27,095 nucleotides of DNA from positions 1-27,095 of the forward strand of contig CAZYEJ010000027.1 in the NCBI GenBank assembly GCA_964646435.1. The letters are read 5' to 3'. The notes under the pieces are model-generated. The model was not told the DNA's origin. It was given only the letters and a program-made list of their open reading frames with translations, and ran no database searches. Position numbers and translations under genes: made by a program. This stretch comes from UBA3076 sp964646435. Its GTDB lineage: Bacteria > Desulfobacterota > Dissulfuribacteria > Dissulfuribacterales > UBA3076. Positions 7,279-14,687 of the stretch are shown piece by piece (position 1 is the first letter of the stretch; each line of letters begins with the position of its first letter).

Positions 7279-7308
7279 TTGACTCATGACCCGCCTTTGT
7301 GCTAAATC
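7279..7308 (+). promoter_or_regulatory. Weak candidate promoter for pyrB
   Basis: TTGACT (7279-7284) is a good -35 element; 18 bases later TAAATC (7303-7308) is a poor -10 element. If used, transcription would start close to the leader ATG at 7316, leaving almost no 5' untranslated leader. No other better pair was seen between the hairpin and the attenuator. Confidence 0.25.
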
Positions 7309-7315
7309 CAACATT

Positions 7316-7408
7316 ATGAAAATAATGATTGTTCGTAGCAAAATATTTTGGCAGACACGCCGCACATTGCCTCCTTTTTGGAAAAAAGGAGGCTTTTTTT
7401 TGGCATGA
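7316..7408 (+). CDS. Putative 30-residue leader peptide of pyrB
   Basis: An ATG at 7316 opens a 30-codon frame that begins MKIMIVRSKIF, reads straight through the terminator hairpin as PPFWKKGGFFLA and ends at TGA 7406-7408, overlapping the pyrB ATG by ATGA. In enterobacterial pyrBI a leader peptide likewise spans the attenuator, and transcription-translation coupling senses UTP. Here the codons in the T tract are TTT, TTT, TTG. No ribosome site precedes the ATG, so initiation is the weak point; an in-frame ATG at 7325 is an alternative. The frame could be chance, but the exact overlap with pyrB argues for function. Confidence 0.45.
   Translation: MKIMIVRSKIFWQTRRTLPPFWKKGGFFLA
7369..7401 (+). 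terminator. Intrinsic terminator/attenuator that includes the pyrB ribosome site
   Basis: GCCTCCTTTTT (7369-7379) and AAAAAGGAGGC (7383-7393) form a perfect 11-base stem with a three-base loop, followed by eight T (7394-7401). This is a textbook Rho-independent terminator only 3 bases before the pyrB ATG. The 3' arm contains AGGAGG (7387-7392), the only ribosome-binding sequence for pyrB, so the hairpin would both stop transcription and hide the ribosome site. Confidence 0.75.
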
Positions 7409-8331
7409 ATCGCTTCACTGCCCGACACATATTAGGAATATCCACCCTCTCACTGGACGAGATCACTTTCATTCTGGATACTGCCGAGTCTCTTAAGGAT
7501 ATCCTTGAAAGACCCATTAAGAAGGTACCACCGCTCCGCGGCAAGACCGTAGTCCATCTTTTCTTTGAACCGAGCACCCGGACTCGCCTCTCATTCGAGC
7601 TGGCAGCCAAGCGATTGAGCGCAGACACGGTGTCAATTTCAGCCAAGGCCAGCAGTGTTGTAAAAGGAGAAACCCTTATTGATACTGCACGAAACATCGA
7701 GGCAATGAAGCCTGATGTCATAGTCGTGCGCCACCCCAATTCAGGGACTCCTCACCTGCTCACAAAATACGTTAACTCGGCTGTAATCAACGCTGGAGAT
7801 GGTACAAATGAGCATCCCTCCCAGGCCCTATTGGACATTTTTACCGTAAGGGAACACCTGGGACATATTGATAATTTAAAAGTTGCCATACTGGGAGATA
7901 TCCTTCACAGCAGAGTAGCTCACTCGGACATACAGGCCTTTACAAAGATGGGTGCCGAGGTGGTTGTGTCAGGGCCTGCCACCATGCTTCCGTCACGTCA
8001 ATCAGAAGTCCTCGGGGCAAAAGTGGTCCTGAAGATGGAAGAGGCATTAAAAGATGCGGATGTAATCATAGTCCTCAGGATTCAAAAGGAACGTCAGGGG
8101 CAAAACCTCATTCCTTCTGTAAGAGAGTATTCAACGTTTTTCGGCCTTAGCCCTGACAAGGTCAAGTTGGCCAAACCAGGGGCCTTGATCATGCACCCAG
8201 GACCTATTAATCGTGGAGTAGAGATAACACCCGAGGTGGCAGATGGGCCATACTCCGTAATCCTGGATCAGGTGACAAATGGAGTGGCTATAAGAATGGC
8301 CCTGCTATCTCTGCTTCTTACAAAAGGTTGA
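7405..8331 (+). CDS. pyrB: Aspartate carbamoyltransferase catalytic subunit
   Basis: The 308-residue product joins carbamoyl phosphate and aspartate, the committed step of pyrimidine synthesis. The start at 7405 (MNRFTARHILGISTLSLDEI) gives the usual family length; an earlier TTG at 7348 would translate the attenuator and is unlikely. The carbamoyl-phosphate motif FFEPSTRTRLSFE lies near residues 53-65, followed by the KGETLIDTARNIEAM loop (Lys and Thr), VVRHPNSGTPHLL, GDGTNEHPSQALLDIFT and the C-terminal HPGPINRGVEI, all intact. No regulatory subunit gene pyrI is in the window. The gene is preceded by a leader ORF and attenuator and followed by pyrC after 340 bases, so the two probably form a pyrBC unit with possible UTP-dependent control. 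Confidence 0.95.
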   Translation: MNRFTARHILGISTLSLDEITFILDTAESLKDILERPIKKVPPLRGKTVVHLFFEPSTRTRLSFELAAKRLSADTVSISAKASSVVKGETLIDTARNIEAMKPDVIVVRHPNSGTPHLLTKYVNSAVINAGDGTNEHPSQALLDIFTVREHLGHIDNLKVAILGDILHSRVAHSDIQAFTKMGAEVVVSGPATMLPSRQSEVLGAKVVLKMEEALKDADVIIVLRIQKERQGQNLIPSVREYSTFFGLSPDKVKLAKPGALIMHPGPINRGVEITPEVADGPYSVILDQVTNGVAIRMALLSLLLTKG

Positions 8332-8407
8332 AGGCTCAGGGTGCGGGGTTCGAAGATTAAGAGTTAACTCGAAAGGTCAACGGAAGAAAGATTGAACGGA
8401 AAAAAAT

Positions 8408-8442
8408 GAACATCGAACATCGAACGTCCAACATCGAACATC
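8408..8442 (+). repeat. Heptamer repeat block, left arm (5 units)
   Basis: Five consecutive heptamers: GAACATC, GAACATC, GAACGTC, CAACATC, GAACATC. Their complement is the GATGTTC/GACGTTC type, so this block is an inverted partner of the larger block at 8559-8628. It lies in the 340-base gap between pyrB and pyrC. Confidence 0.7.
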
Positions 8443-8558
8443 GAATAGAAGAAAATAAAGAAACAGAAATATGATATGGGAAAACGGCTGCTTGAGTATT
8501 CGGCCAGAATCATCAAAAAAATTTATGCACAAAATGCGCATCTGCCTTAAAGTTATTC

Positions 8559-8628
8559 GACGTTGGACGTTGGACGTTGGACGTTGGACGTTGGACGTTG
8601 GACGTTCGACGTTCGTCTTTCGTCTTTT
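8559..8628 (+). repeat. Heptamer repeat block, right arm (10 units)
   Basis: Ten heptamers in register: six perfect GACGTTG, two GACGTTC and two weaker GTCTTTC/GTCTTTT. It can pair with the block at 8408-8442 across 116 bases to form a long imperfect stem. Unit number would be expected to vary between strains. There are no spacers, so this is not a CRISPR array. Confidence 0.8.
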
Positions 8629-8671
8629 AACATGAACCTATAAACCCCTATAGAAAGGTAATTTTGAACCT

Positions 8672-9964
8672 ATGAACGCCTATCTATTTACAAATGCACG
8701 AATAATAGATCCATCCCAAAACAGGGATTTTACCGGTGACCTGCTGGTAAGAGATGGAATCATAGCGGCTGTCGGGGAATCCCTTGACGTTCCGCATGAT
8801 GCCGGGGTCATTGACCTGGAGGGGAAATGGCTCGTGCCGGGGTTGTTGGATATGCATGTTCATCTGCGGGAGCCAGGAGAGGAATATAAGGAGACTATTG
8901 AATCCGGCACGACTGCCGCTGTTGCCGGTGGTTTTACAGCAGTGGCGTGCATGCCTAATACCCAACCGGTCAATGATTCTGCAGGCATCACCAGATTCAT
9001 ACTGGAAAAGGCCCAGAGTTCTGCCAGGGCAAGGGTCTATCCGATTGCAGCCATCACATTGGGGCAAAAAGGGGAGCAGTTGACAGAATTTGGAGACCTC
9101 CTCAATGCCGGTGCAATAGCCTTCTCAGATGATGGCCTGCCTGTGAAAAATGCGGCAGTGATGCGCCAGGCCCTTGAATATGCCCAAAACTTTGATGCAC
9201 TTATCATATCTCACTCAGAGGAGCTTGACCTCTCCAGGGGAGGTGTAATGAATGAGGGCCGGGTATCTACTATTCTAGGTCTTAAGGGGATTCCTGCAGC
9301 GGCTGAAGAAATTGCCGTATTCAGGGATGTAGCCCTGGCTGAGTTGACCGGGGGCCGTCTCCACATTGCCCATGTGAGCACAAAAGGTTCGGTTGAAATA
9401 GTCCGCCAGGCCAAAGGCCGGGATATACTGGTAACCGCAGAGACTGCGCCCCACTACTTCAGTCTCACAGAAGAAGCAGTATTTGGTTACAACACCTTTG
9501 CCAAGATGTATCCGCCCCTCCGCACAGAGGAGGACCGCCTGGCAGTTATCGATGGCATCAAAGATGGCACCATAGATGTCATTGCCACGGACCACGCCCC
9601 CCACAGCGTCATTGAAAAGGAATGCGAGTTTCAAATGGCTGCAAACGGGATCATAGGTCTTGAAACCGCCATTCCTCTCTCGCTGAACCTCGTAAGAGAT
9701 GGTTTTATTTCAGCGTCTGAAATGATCAGATGTATGTCTATTTCTCCCTCCAAGATCCTGGGTGTGCCGGAAGGAAGTCTGAAGGATGGAAATTCGGCAG
9801 ATATATGTATCATAGATCCGGAGGCAATTTTTACCTTAACCCGCGAATCTCTTCACTCCCTGAGTTACAACAGCCCATTTTTGGGAAAAGATCTCCAAGG
9901 TAAAGCCATTCTCACTCTTATTGACGGCCGCCCGGTATTTGATCCAACAGGACTGCTTCCTTAA
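8672..9964 (+). CDS. pyrC: Dihydroorotase, class I
   Basis: The 430-residue enzyme closes carbamoyl-aspartate to dihydroorotate, the step after PyrB. The amidohydrolase metal ligands are visible: DMHVHLREPG with His62 and His64, FSDDGLPVKN (Asp153/Asp154), SHSEE with His181, HIAHVSTKG with His231 and His234, and IATDHAPHS with Asp307. The long form with DDG in place of a carboxylated lysine segment is the class I type found in most bacteria and fits the 425-430 residue length. The start is preceded by AAAGG about 13 bases upstream, a weak site. It follows pyrB after a repeat-filled gap and precedes an unrelated two-component system. Sequence looks intact. Confidence 0.95.
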   Translation: MNAYLFTNARIIDPSQNRDFTGDLLVRDGIIAAVGESLDVPHDAGVIDLEGKWLVPGLLDMHVHLREPGEEYKETIESGTTAAVAGGFTAVACMPNTQPVNDSAGITRFILEKAQSSARARVYPIAAITLGQKGEQLTEFGDLLNAGAIAFSDDGLPVKNAAVMRQALEYAQNFDALIISHSEELDLSRGGVMNEGRVSTILGLKGIPAAAEEIAVFRDVALAELTGGRLHIAHVSTKGSVEIVRQAKGRDILVTAETAPHYFSLTEEAVFGYNTFAKMYPPLRTEEDRLAVIDGIKDGTIDVIATDHAPHSVIEKECEFQMAANGIIGLETAIPLSLNLVRDGFISASEMIRCMSISPSKILGVPEGSLKDGNSADICIIDPEAIFTLTRESLHSLSYNSPFLGKDLQGKAILTLIDGRPVFDPTGLLP

Positions 9965-10028
9965 ATCCAGCCCGATAACGCTCAACATTTTACCTCGGTT
10001 TGTCGATAAGTATGACGGAGGTGTTTAT

Positions 10029-11459
10029 ATGAGCTTAGAGCATTCTGAAGATCTTTTCACAGAGGCAACGAATAGCCCAAGTACTGCCAGACCCAAAATC
10101 CTGATAGTTGATGACGACCAAAGCCTCAGGGAATTTCTGGAGATACTCCTTGCCAAGGAAGGCTACGATGTATGCTCCGCGCCCAGTGGGAAAAAGGCCC
10201 TTGGACTCATGGATAAGGGAAAAATATCCCTGGTCATAAGTGACGTGAGGATGCCGGGCATAGATGGGATGACTTTACTGAAAGAAATCAAGGCTAAGCA
10301 CGCAGATGTCCCTGTGATACTGATTACTGCCTTTGCCTCCCTGGACACCGCAATGGCGGCAATGAAAGAAGGGGCCTGGGACTATCTTACCAAGCCCTTT
10401 CGGATAGAAGAAATCAGGGAGGTTGTGGGAAAAGCCCTTAAAACAAGACCAAAGGCCCAGTCCTTGATCAGAGATACTACCGACAAGCTCTATAAGCTTG
10501 ACAATATGTTGACCAAAAGCCCGGTCATGTTCAAAATATTTCAGCTAATACCCAGGATAGCATCCAGTCCTTCTAGTGTGCTCATATCCGGTGAAAGTGG
10601 CACAGGGAAAGAGCTTGCTGCACGAGCCATTCATAACCTTGGGGTCCGCAAGGACAAGCCCTTTATAGTTATTAACTGCGGAGGCATCCCTGAGAATCTC
10701 CTTGAAAGCGAGCTGTTCGGCTACAAAAGAGGGGCCTTTACCGGTGCTGATCGTAAGAAACAAGGTCTTTTTGCCATAGCCGATCAAGGCACCATCTTTT
10801 TAGATGAAATTGGAGAACTGCCCATGTCTCTCCAGGTCAAACTGTTGCGAGTCGTGCAGCAAAAGTCCTTTACATCTCTTGGCGACACCAAAGAGATCAA
10901 GGTAGATGTGAGGATATTGGCAGCCACTAACCGTGACCTGGAAAAGGAGGTAATAGCCGGACGATTCAGGGAAGACCTGTACTACAGACTGAACGTAATT
11001 CAAATTCATATGCCACCATTGAGAGAACGTCATGAAGATATTCCCCTTCTGGTTCAGTACTTTCTGGACAAGTATTCCAAAGAACAAAATAAGGCCGTAC
11101 AGGGCATATCCAGCTTTGCCTTGGATGCATTACAGAAATACTCGTTCCCTGGAAACGTGAGAGAACTGGAAAATATTATCGAGAGGAGTGTGGCCCTTGC
11201 CACCTCAAATCTCCTGCTTCCTGAAAGCCTGTCTCTGGCTGAGTTCAAGCAACAAAAAACTGCTGAATCCAGCCCCTTTTTTTACGAGCCGTGCCTTGGG
11301 CCTGAAGGTTTAGATCTTGAGCAATTCCTCAGCCATATAGAAAAAACTCTTCTAAAAAAGGCACTCGAGAGGGCAAACGGGGTAAAGACCGAAGCTGCCG
11401 GCATCCTCGGCCTTAACTTCAGGTCCTTTAGATATCGTCTGTCAAAGTATGCCCTCTAA
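10029..11459 (+). CDS. NtrC-family sigma-54-dependent response regulator
   Basis: The ATG at 10029 follows a GGAGG ribosome site by a few bases; upstream in-frame codons overlap pyrC and are not used. The 476-residue protein has a receiver domain with ILIVDDD (residues 24-30), phosphoacceptor Asp72 in SDVRMPGIDG and Lys122, an AAA+ domain with Walker A GESGTGKE (188-195), the sigma-54 contact loop GAFTGA (235-240), Walker B TIFLDEIGE, arginine fingers near REDLYYRLNV, and a Fis-type helix-turn-helix at the end (EAAGILGLNFRSFRYRL). It would activate transcription from -24/-12 promoters when phosphorylated by the kinase encoded next, whose start overlaps its end by 11 bases. The kinase type suggests a PilR-like role, but no pilin genes are in view, so the target is open. 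Confidence 0.9.
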   Translation: MSLEHSEDLFTEATNSPSTARPKILIVDDDQSLREFLEILLAKEGYDVCSAPSGKKALGLMDKGKISLVISDVRMPGIDGMTLLKEIKAKHADVPVILITAFASLDTAMAAMKEGAWDYLTKPFRIEEIREVVGKALKTRPKAQSLIRDTTDKLYKLDNMLTKSPVMFKIFQLIPRIASSPSSVLISGESGTGKELAARAIHNLGVRKDKPFIVINCGGIPENLLESELFGYKRGAFTGADRKKQGLFAIADQGTIFLDEIGELPMSLQVKLLRVVQQKSFTSLGDTKEIKVDVRILAATNRDLEKEVIAGRFREDLYYRLNVIQIHMPPLRERHEDIPLLVQYFLDKYSKEQNKAVQGISSFALDALQKYSFPGNVRELENIIERSVALATSNLLLPESLSLAEFKQQKTAESSPFFYEPCLGPEGLDLEQFLSHIEKTLLKKALERANGVKTEAAGILGLNFRSFRYRLSKYAL

Positions 11460-13056
11460 GAACTCAAACGGCCGCATTTTTTATTGTATAACTGCAGGCC
11501 GCCTAACTATCCTGGTCCTGCTGCTCTGCAGCACCTATCTCCTATCCGGATATTTTTCCGATGCTTCAGGCAAAGCGACCGAGCTGTCTCTGATCCTGGG
11601 AGGGGCATTTCTTCTCACTGCCGTTTATATCGTTTGGTACAAAAAGAGGGGCCTGAATAAATGGCTCCTCTATATCCAGACAGTTCTAGATGTCATCCTG
11701 GTGAATCTTGCCGTATTTTGGACCGGTGGGTCTGAAAGCCCACTTGTACTTCTATATCCGGTTGTCATTCTCACAGCATGTATTCTTGGTAGTCAAAAGG
11801 AAGGCGCTATATCGACTTTCCTGTGTGTCGTCAGCTATGCCGTTCTTTTTTGGCTCTGTGAAATACCGGGAGACAAATTAGATGATGCCATATACATCTT
11901 CTTTATCAATATGGCGGCCTTTAATATCATTGCATTTTTGGGAATTGTCCTTGCAAAACGTCTTCATTACACAGAAAAGAGGCTGTCAGACACCAAGGTG
12001 GGTCTTTGCCGTATGGAGGAAATCCATCGCCATCTTGCAGACAGCATCCAGTCTGGTCTGATCACAGTAGATGAAAAAGAAAATATCACCTTCTTTAACC
12101 AGGCGGCTATTGAGATCCTCGGACAAAAAATCATTAATGGATACGGGCAGCCCCTACAAGAACTCTGGCCAACCGGGACACAGTTACTGGAGAATTTCAG
12201 GAGCGGAGGAGAAAGTAAACGGCAGGAAGTGAGCCATACAAATCCCCACAGCTTACCTAGATTCCTCGGGACATCCACTTTTTTATTAAAAGGCCACCAG
12301 GAGCAATACCTTGGATACGGAATAATTTTTCAAGACATTACAGAGATAAAGGCAAGGGAAGAACGCCTTCAGCGCATGGATCGTCTTGCCGCCCTCGGTG
12401 AGATGGCAGCAGGACTTGCCCATGAGATAAGAAATCCCCTGGCATCCCTGTCCGGAGCAGCCCAGTTTTTGGAAGAGTCAGCACTGTTGCAGCCTGAAGA
12501 AAGAAGGCTACTACAGATTATCAGTAAAGAGAGCGACCGTCTGAATGATATTACAAAGTCTTTCCTTCTCTATGCCAAACCAGAGGGAAAAAAGATTCAA
12601 AACATATCTCTAGTTGAAGAAATTGAGTCTGTTCTGTTACTGATGAGACAAAGGAAGAAATTCCCAAGAGCCGATGTCAAAATAGATATTCCGGCTAATC
12701 TACAGTTTGAAGTAGACCCGTCTCAATTCAAACAGGTCCTTCTGAACCTCTTGCTGAATGCCTACCAGGCCCTGCCGCATGAAGACGGAAGAATATCAAT
12801 CAAGGGAACGACAGAAGGGGGAGATCACCTGGTTCTTAAAATCTCTGACAACGGATCCGGCATAAGGCCTGAGGATTTTTCAAGGGTGTTCAATCCTTTC
12901 TTCACTACCCGGGCGGATGGAACAGGATTAGGCCTGGCAATAGTCCACAGGCTCGTTCATGAATGGAATGGTGATATTACGGTAGATTCTGAGCAGGGCA
13001 GGGGCTCTACCTTTACTCTGCATCTTCCTAAACGTATAAAGGGTGTTGAAAACTAA
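11449..13056 (+). CDS. PilS-like membrane sensor histidine kinase
   Basis: A 535-residue kinase, start overlapping the regulator gene by 11 bases. Residues about 15-175 contain six hydrophobic segments (for example LTILVLLLCSTYLLSGY, SLILGGAFLLTAVYIVWY, SPLVLLYPVVILTACILG), the PilS-like arrangement with little periplasmic sequence. A PAS domain follows (about 190-300, SIQSGLITVDEKENITFFNQ), then HisKA with GEMAAGLAHEIRNPLASLSG where His325 is phosphorylated, and an ATPase domain with N box LLNLLLNAYQAL, G1 SDNGSGI and G2 GTGLGLAIVHRLV. It should phosphorylate the adjacent NtrC-type regulator. The signal is unknown; PAS and the compact membrane part suggest an intracellular or membrane cue. 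It ends next to a convergent cytochrome gene, with two hairpins between them. Confidence 0.9.
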   Translation: MPSKNSNGRIFYCITAGRLTILVLLLCSTYLLSGYFSDASGKATELSLILGGAFLLTAVYIVWYKKRGLNKWLLYIQTVLDVILVNLAVFWTGGSESPLVLLYPVVILTACILGSQKEGAISTFLCVVSYAVLFWLCEIPGDKLDDAIYIFFINMAAFNIIAFLGIVLAKRLHYTEKRLSDTKVGLCRMEEIHRHLADSIQSGLITVDEKENITFFNQAAIEILGQKIINGYGQPLQELWPTGTQLLENFRSGGESKRQEVSHTNPHSLPRFLGTSTFLLKGHQEQYLGYGIIFQDITEIKAREERLQRMDRLAALGEMAAGLAHEIRNPLASLSGAAQFLEESALLQPEERRLLQIISKESDRLNDITKSFLLYAKPEGKKIQNISLVEEIESVLLLMRQRKKFPRADVKIDIPANLQFEVDPSQFKQVLLNLLLNAYQALPHEDGRISIKGTTEGGDHLVLKISDNGSGIRPEDFSRVFNPFFTTRADGTGLGLAIVHRLVHEWNGDITVDSEQGRGSTFTLHLPKRIKGVEN

Positions 13057-13058
13057 AT

Positions 13059-13113
13059 GGATATGCAGGCCAGCAAGGAGCCGGCCTGCAAGTATCCTGT
13101 AAAGGCTTACAGG
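13059..13113. terminator. Convergent-gene hairpins (possible bidirectional terminator)
   Basis: GGATA and GCAGGCC (13059-13071) mirror GGCCTGC and TATCC (13083-13097), and directly after it CCTGTAA-AGGC-TTACAGG (13096-13113) is a perfect palindrome. They lie between the kinase stop and the cytochrome stop; the last palindrome touches the cytochrome end. No T run is present. The second palindrome resembles those at 3127 and 3176. Confidence 0.5.
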
Positions 13114-14454
13114 TTAGTTCCTCCAGACCCACTCGGTCTTGAGGTCTATTTTCTTTTCCTCACTGAAGAACAGTACCTTATCATCATTTTTGAATTCACC
13201 AAATGGCACATACCACAGCTTGACGTCCACCAAAAGCTCATCTGCAGTAAGTTCCCTGGTCTTTTTACCATCTTTCTCTACATCAGCATATGGGAACGGT
13301 ATCTCAAAGACTTCCTTAACCTTCTTCAAAGGCGGTATACAAGTGTCTCCGAGCAAACCGCATTTCTCATAGGGTCCTCTTCCCATTTCTGCCCCTGCAC
13401 CAAAACGACCCGGATAAGGCATATAGATAACCTGATCATTATAGATTTGCTTCCCATCCATTGTCTTTGCGGTCACATCCAGGACCAGCCGGTTGGGAGT
13501 AGGTCACCCATCAGGTATGGCATGCCCCGCTTTATTATAAATCTCCACGTTAATTACACCAAGAGGAATAACACCTTCTACACTGTCTTTGCGCCAGAAG
13601 CGGGCCATGGCATCAACTTCGACGTCAAAGGCCATCTTGATCATGGTCTCGTCCCGGTAGGCTTGCATGTCGTGGCCAAGACCGGATTTTTTCATATGGC
13701 AGTCCTGGCAGGTGTCGTGCCCGCCTTCAGGGATATAGGCAAAGAGGTAACTGCCATACAGAGTGGCACACTGGGAGGGCTCGTCCAACTCAAAATTGGG
13801 CCCCTGGCCGTGGCACTGACCACAGAATATTGATTCACTCAACTGAGGTGACTTAGCCATTTTGGTAAAGTCAGGGTGTTCGTGTTCACCTTCCTGTGCG
13901 CCGTAGACCGTATCGGGCTGGGGATAGCCATATTGCCATTTGTGGATGATGGCCTTCGTGTTGTGGCATACCGTACAACCGATATTCAGGCTTGCAATTT
14001 TTTCCTCAAGCTCATCGGCCTTATCATCATCTTCCTCTTTCATCCAGGCCCGAATGGTAGCAACAATTTCCCTTGCCACGTCATCTGTGGCATCTTCAAG
14101 CTGGGGCAGATGGCATTTGGCGCACATCATCAGGTGACGGACCTCTATATCATCATCTGTCTTGACCCCGGAATAGGGGAACAATTTCAGGCCTTTGTCT
14201 ACGCCAGTTAGTATCGTTGGGGCCGTCCGTGGGGTCCCCAGGATGGAATAGGCATGAAGGGAATTCTCCCATTGTTCATATGCCTCTTCATGACATTCCT
14301 GGCAAGAGCTCGAATCATAGCGAGCAGCCAGTTCTGCGATGGTCTTGGCCTTAGGGAGCTTCGTCACAGGTTTTGTACCACCACTACAAAGTCCCCAAGA
14401 AGGCCAGACACAGCTCACCAAAAACAAAAAAGTTACAATCCTCAACATTCCCAT
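13114..14454 (-). CDS. Five-haem periplasmic cytochrome c with an in-frame TGA (candidate selenoprotein)
   Basis: The start at 14454 has an AGGAGG site 5 bases upstream. The first 22 or so residues form a signal peptide (TFLFLVSCVWPSWG). Five CXXCH haem sites follow: CQECH, CAKCH, CTVCH, CGQCH and CQDCH, so the protein is a periplasmic electron carrier. At codon 317 (13504-13506) the frame meets TGA in the context AGHAIPDG-TGA-PTPNRLVLDV, yet continues open for 129 more codons of convincing protein sequence (LLVDVKLWYVPFGEFKNDD) to TAA. Total 446 residues if read through. Options: selenocysteine, a real nonsense mutation, or a sequencing error for Cys. A weak hairpin sits just after the TGA. 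Other genes here use TGA as stop, so the code is not globally changed. The redox partner is unknown. Confidence 0.75.
13479..13506 (-). promoter_or_regulatory. Candidate bacterial SECIS hairpin next to the in-frame TGA
   Basis: Reading the minus strand, TGA (13506-13504) is followed after 15 bases, the last four being CCGG, by a six-base loop CUGGUC (13488-13483) closed by CUGG. The four-base stem can extend with mismatches on both sides. Loop distance and a GU in the loop agree with bacterial SECIS elements, which lie directly downstream of the UGA. The stem is weak, so this is only suggestive. Confidence 0.3.
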
Positions 14455-14499
14455 AAATACCTCCTTTTGTTAATAACAGATATGGACAGATTATCCGGA

Positions 14500-14599
14500 T
14501 ATTTGATAGTATGACTTATAGCCATTAGGAATTATTTATCAAATACCCAAGTATAAACTGTTTAAGTATTCCATTTATCAATACATAGAACCTGATAAA
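14500..14599. promoter_or_regulatory. Cluster of TTGATA/TATCAA half-sites between divergent genes
   Basis: In the 233-base gap between the cytochrome gene (minus) and the YdbH-like gene (plus), TATTTGATA (14500-14508) is mirrored exactly by TATCAAATA (14537-14545), and TTTATCA (14574-14580) by TGATAAA (14593-14599). The half-sites recall FNR/Crp-type half-sites (TTGAT), but the spacing is far too wide for a normal dimer site. Possibly a looped or multi-site operator. Confidence 0.3.
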
Positions 14600-14687
14600 T
14601 AGAAAGAGACTATCATAACTCAAAAGAGACGTCAAAAAAAATGTATCAGGCCTGAGATTGCAGCCCAGGTCCTGGTAGCTGAGAAAT

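Noticed and set aside
7348..7404. TTG start for pyrB at 7348
   Set aside because: It would translate through the terminator stem in a frame giving a tail not found in the family; ATG 7405 gives the usual length.
8559..8628. Heptamer array as a CRISPR array
   Set aside because: The units are contiguous with no spacers, and no cas gene is near.
9921..10028. Upstream in-frame start for the NtrC-type regulator
   Set aside because: It overlaps the pyrC end, adds residues unlike a receiver domain, and a good GGAGG site precedes the ATG at 10029.
13504..13506. Genome-wide reading of TGA as an amino acid
   Set aside because: Several other genes here, such as hicB and the acidic cassette protein, end properly at TGA.
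13057..13833. Long plus-strand open frame opposite the cytochrome gene
   Set aside because: The minus-strand frame has signal peptide, five CXXCH sites and ribosome site; the plus-strand product has no family likeness and is a shadow.
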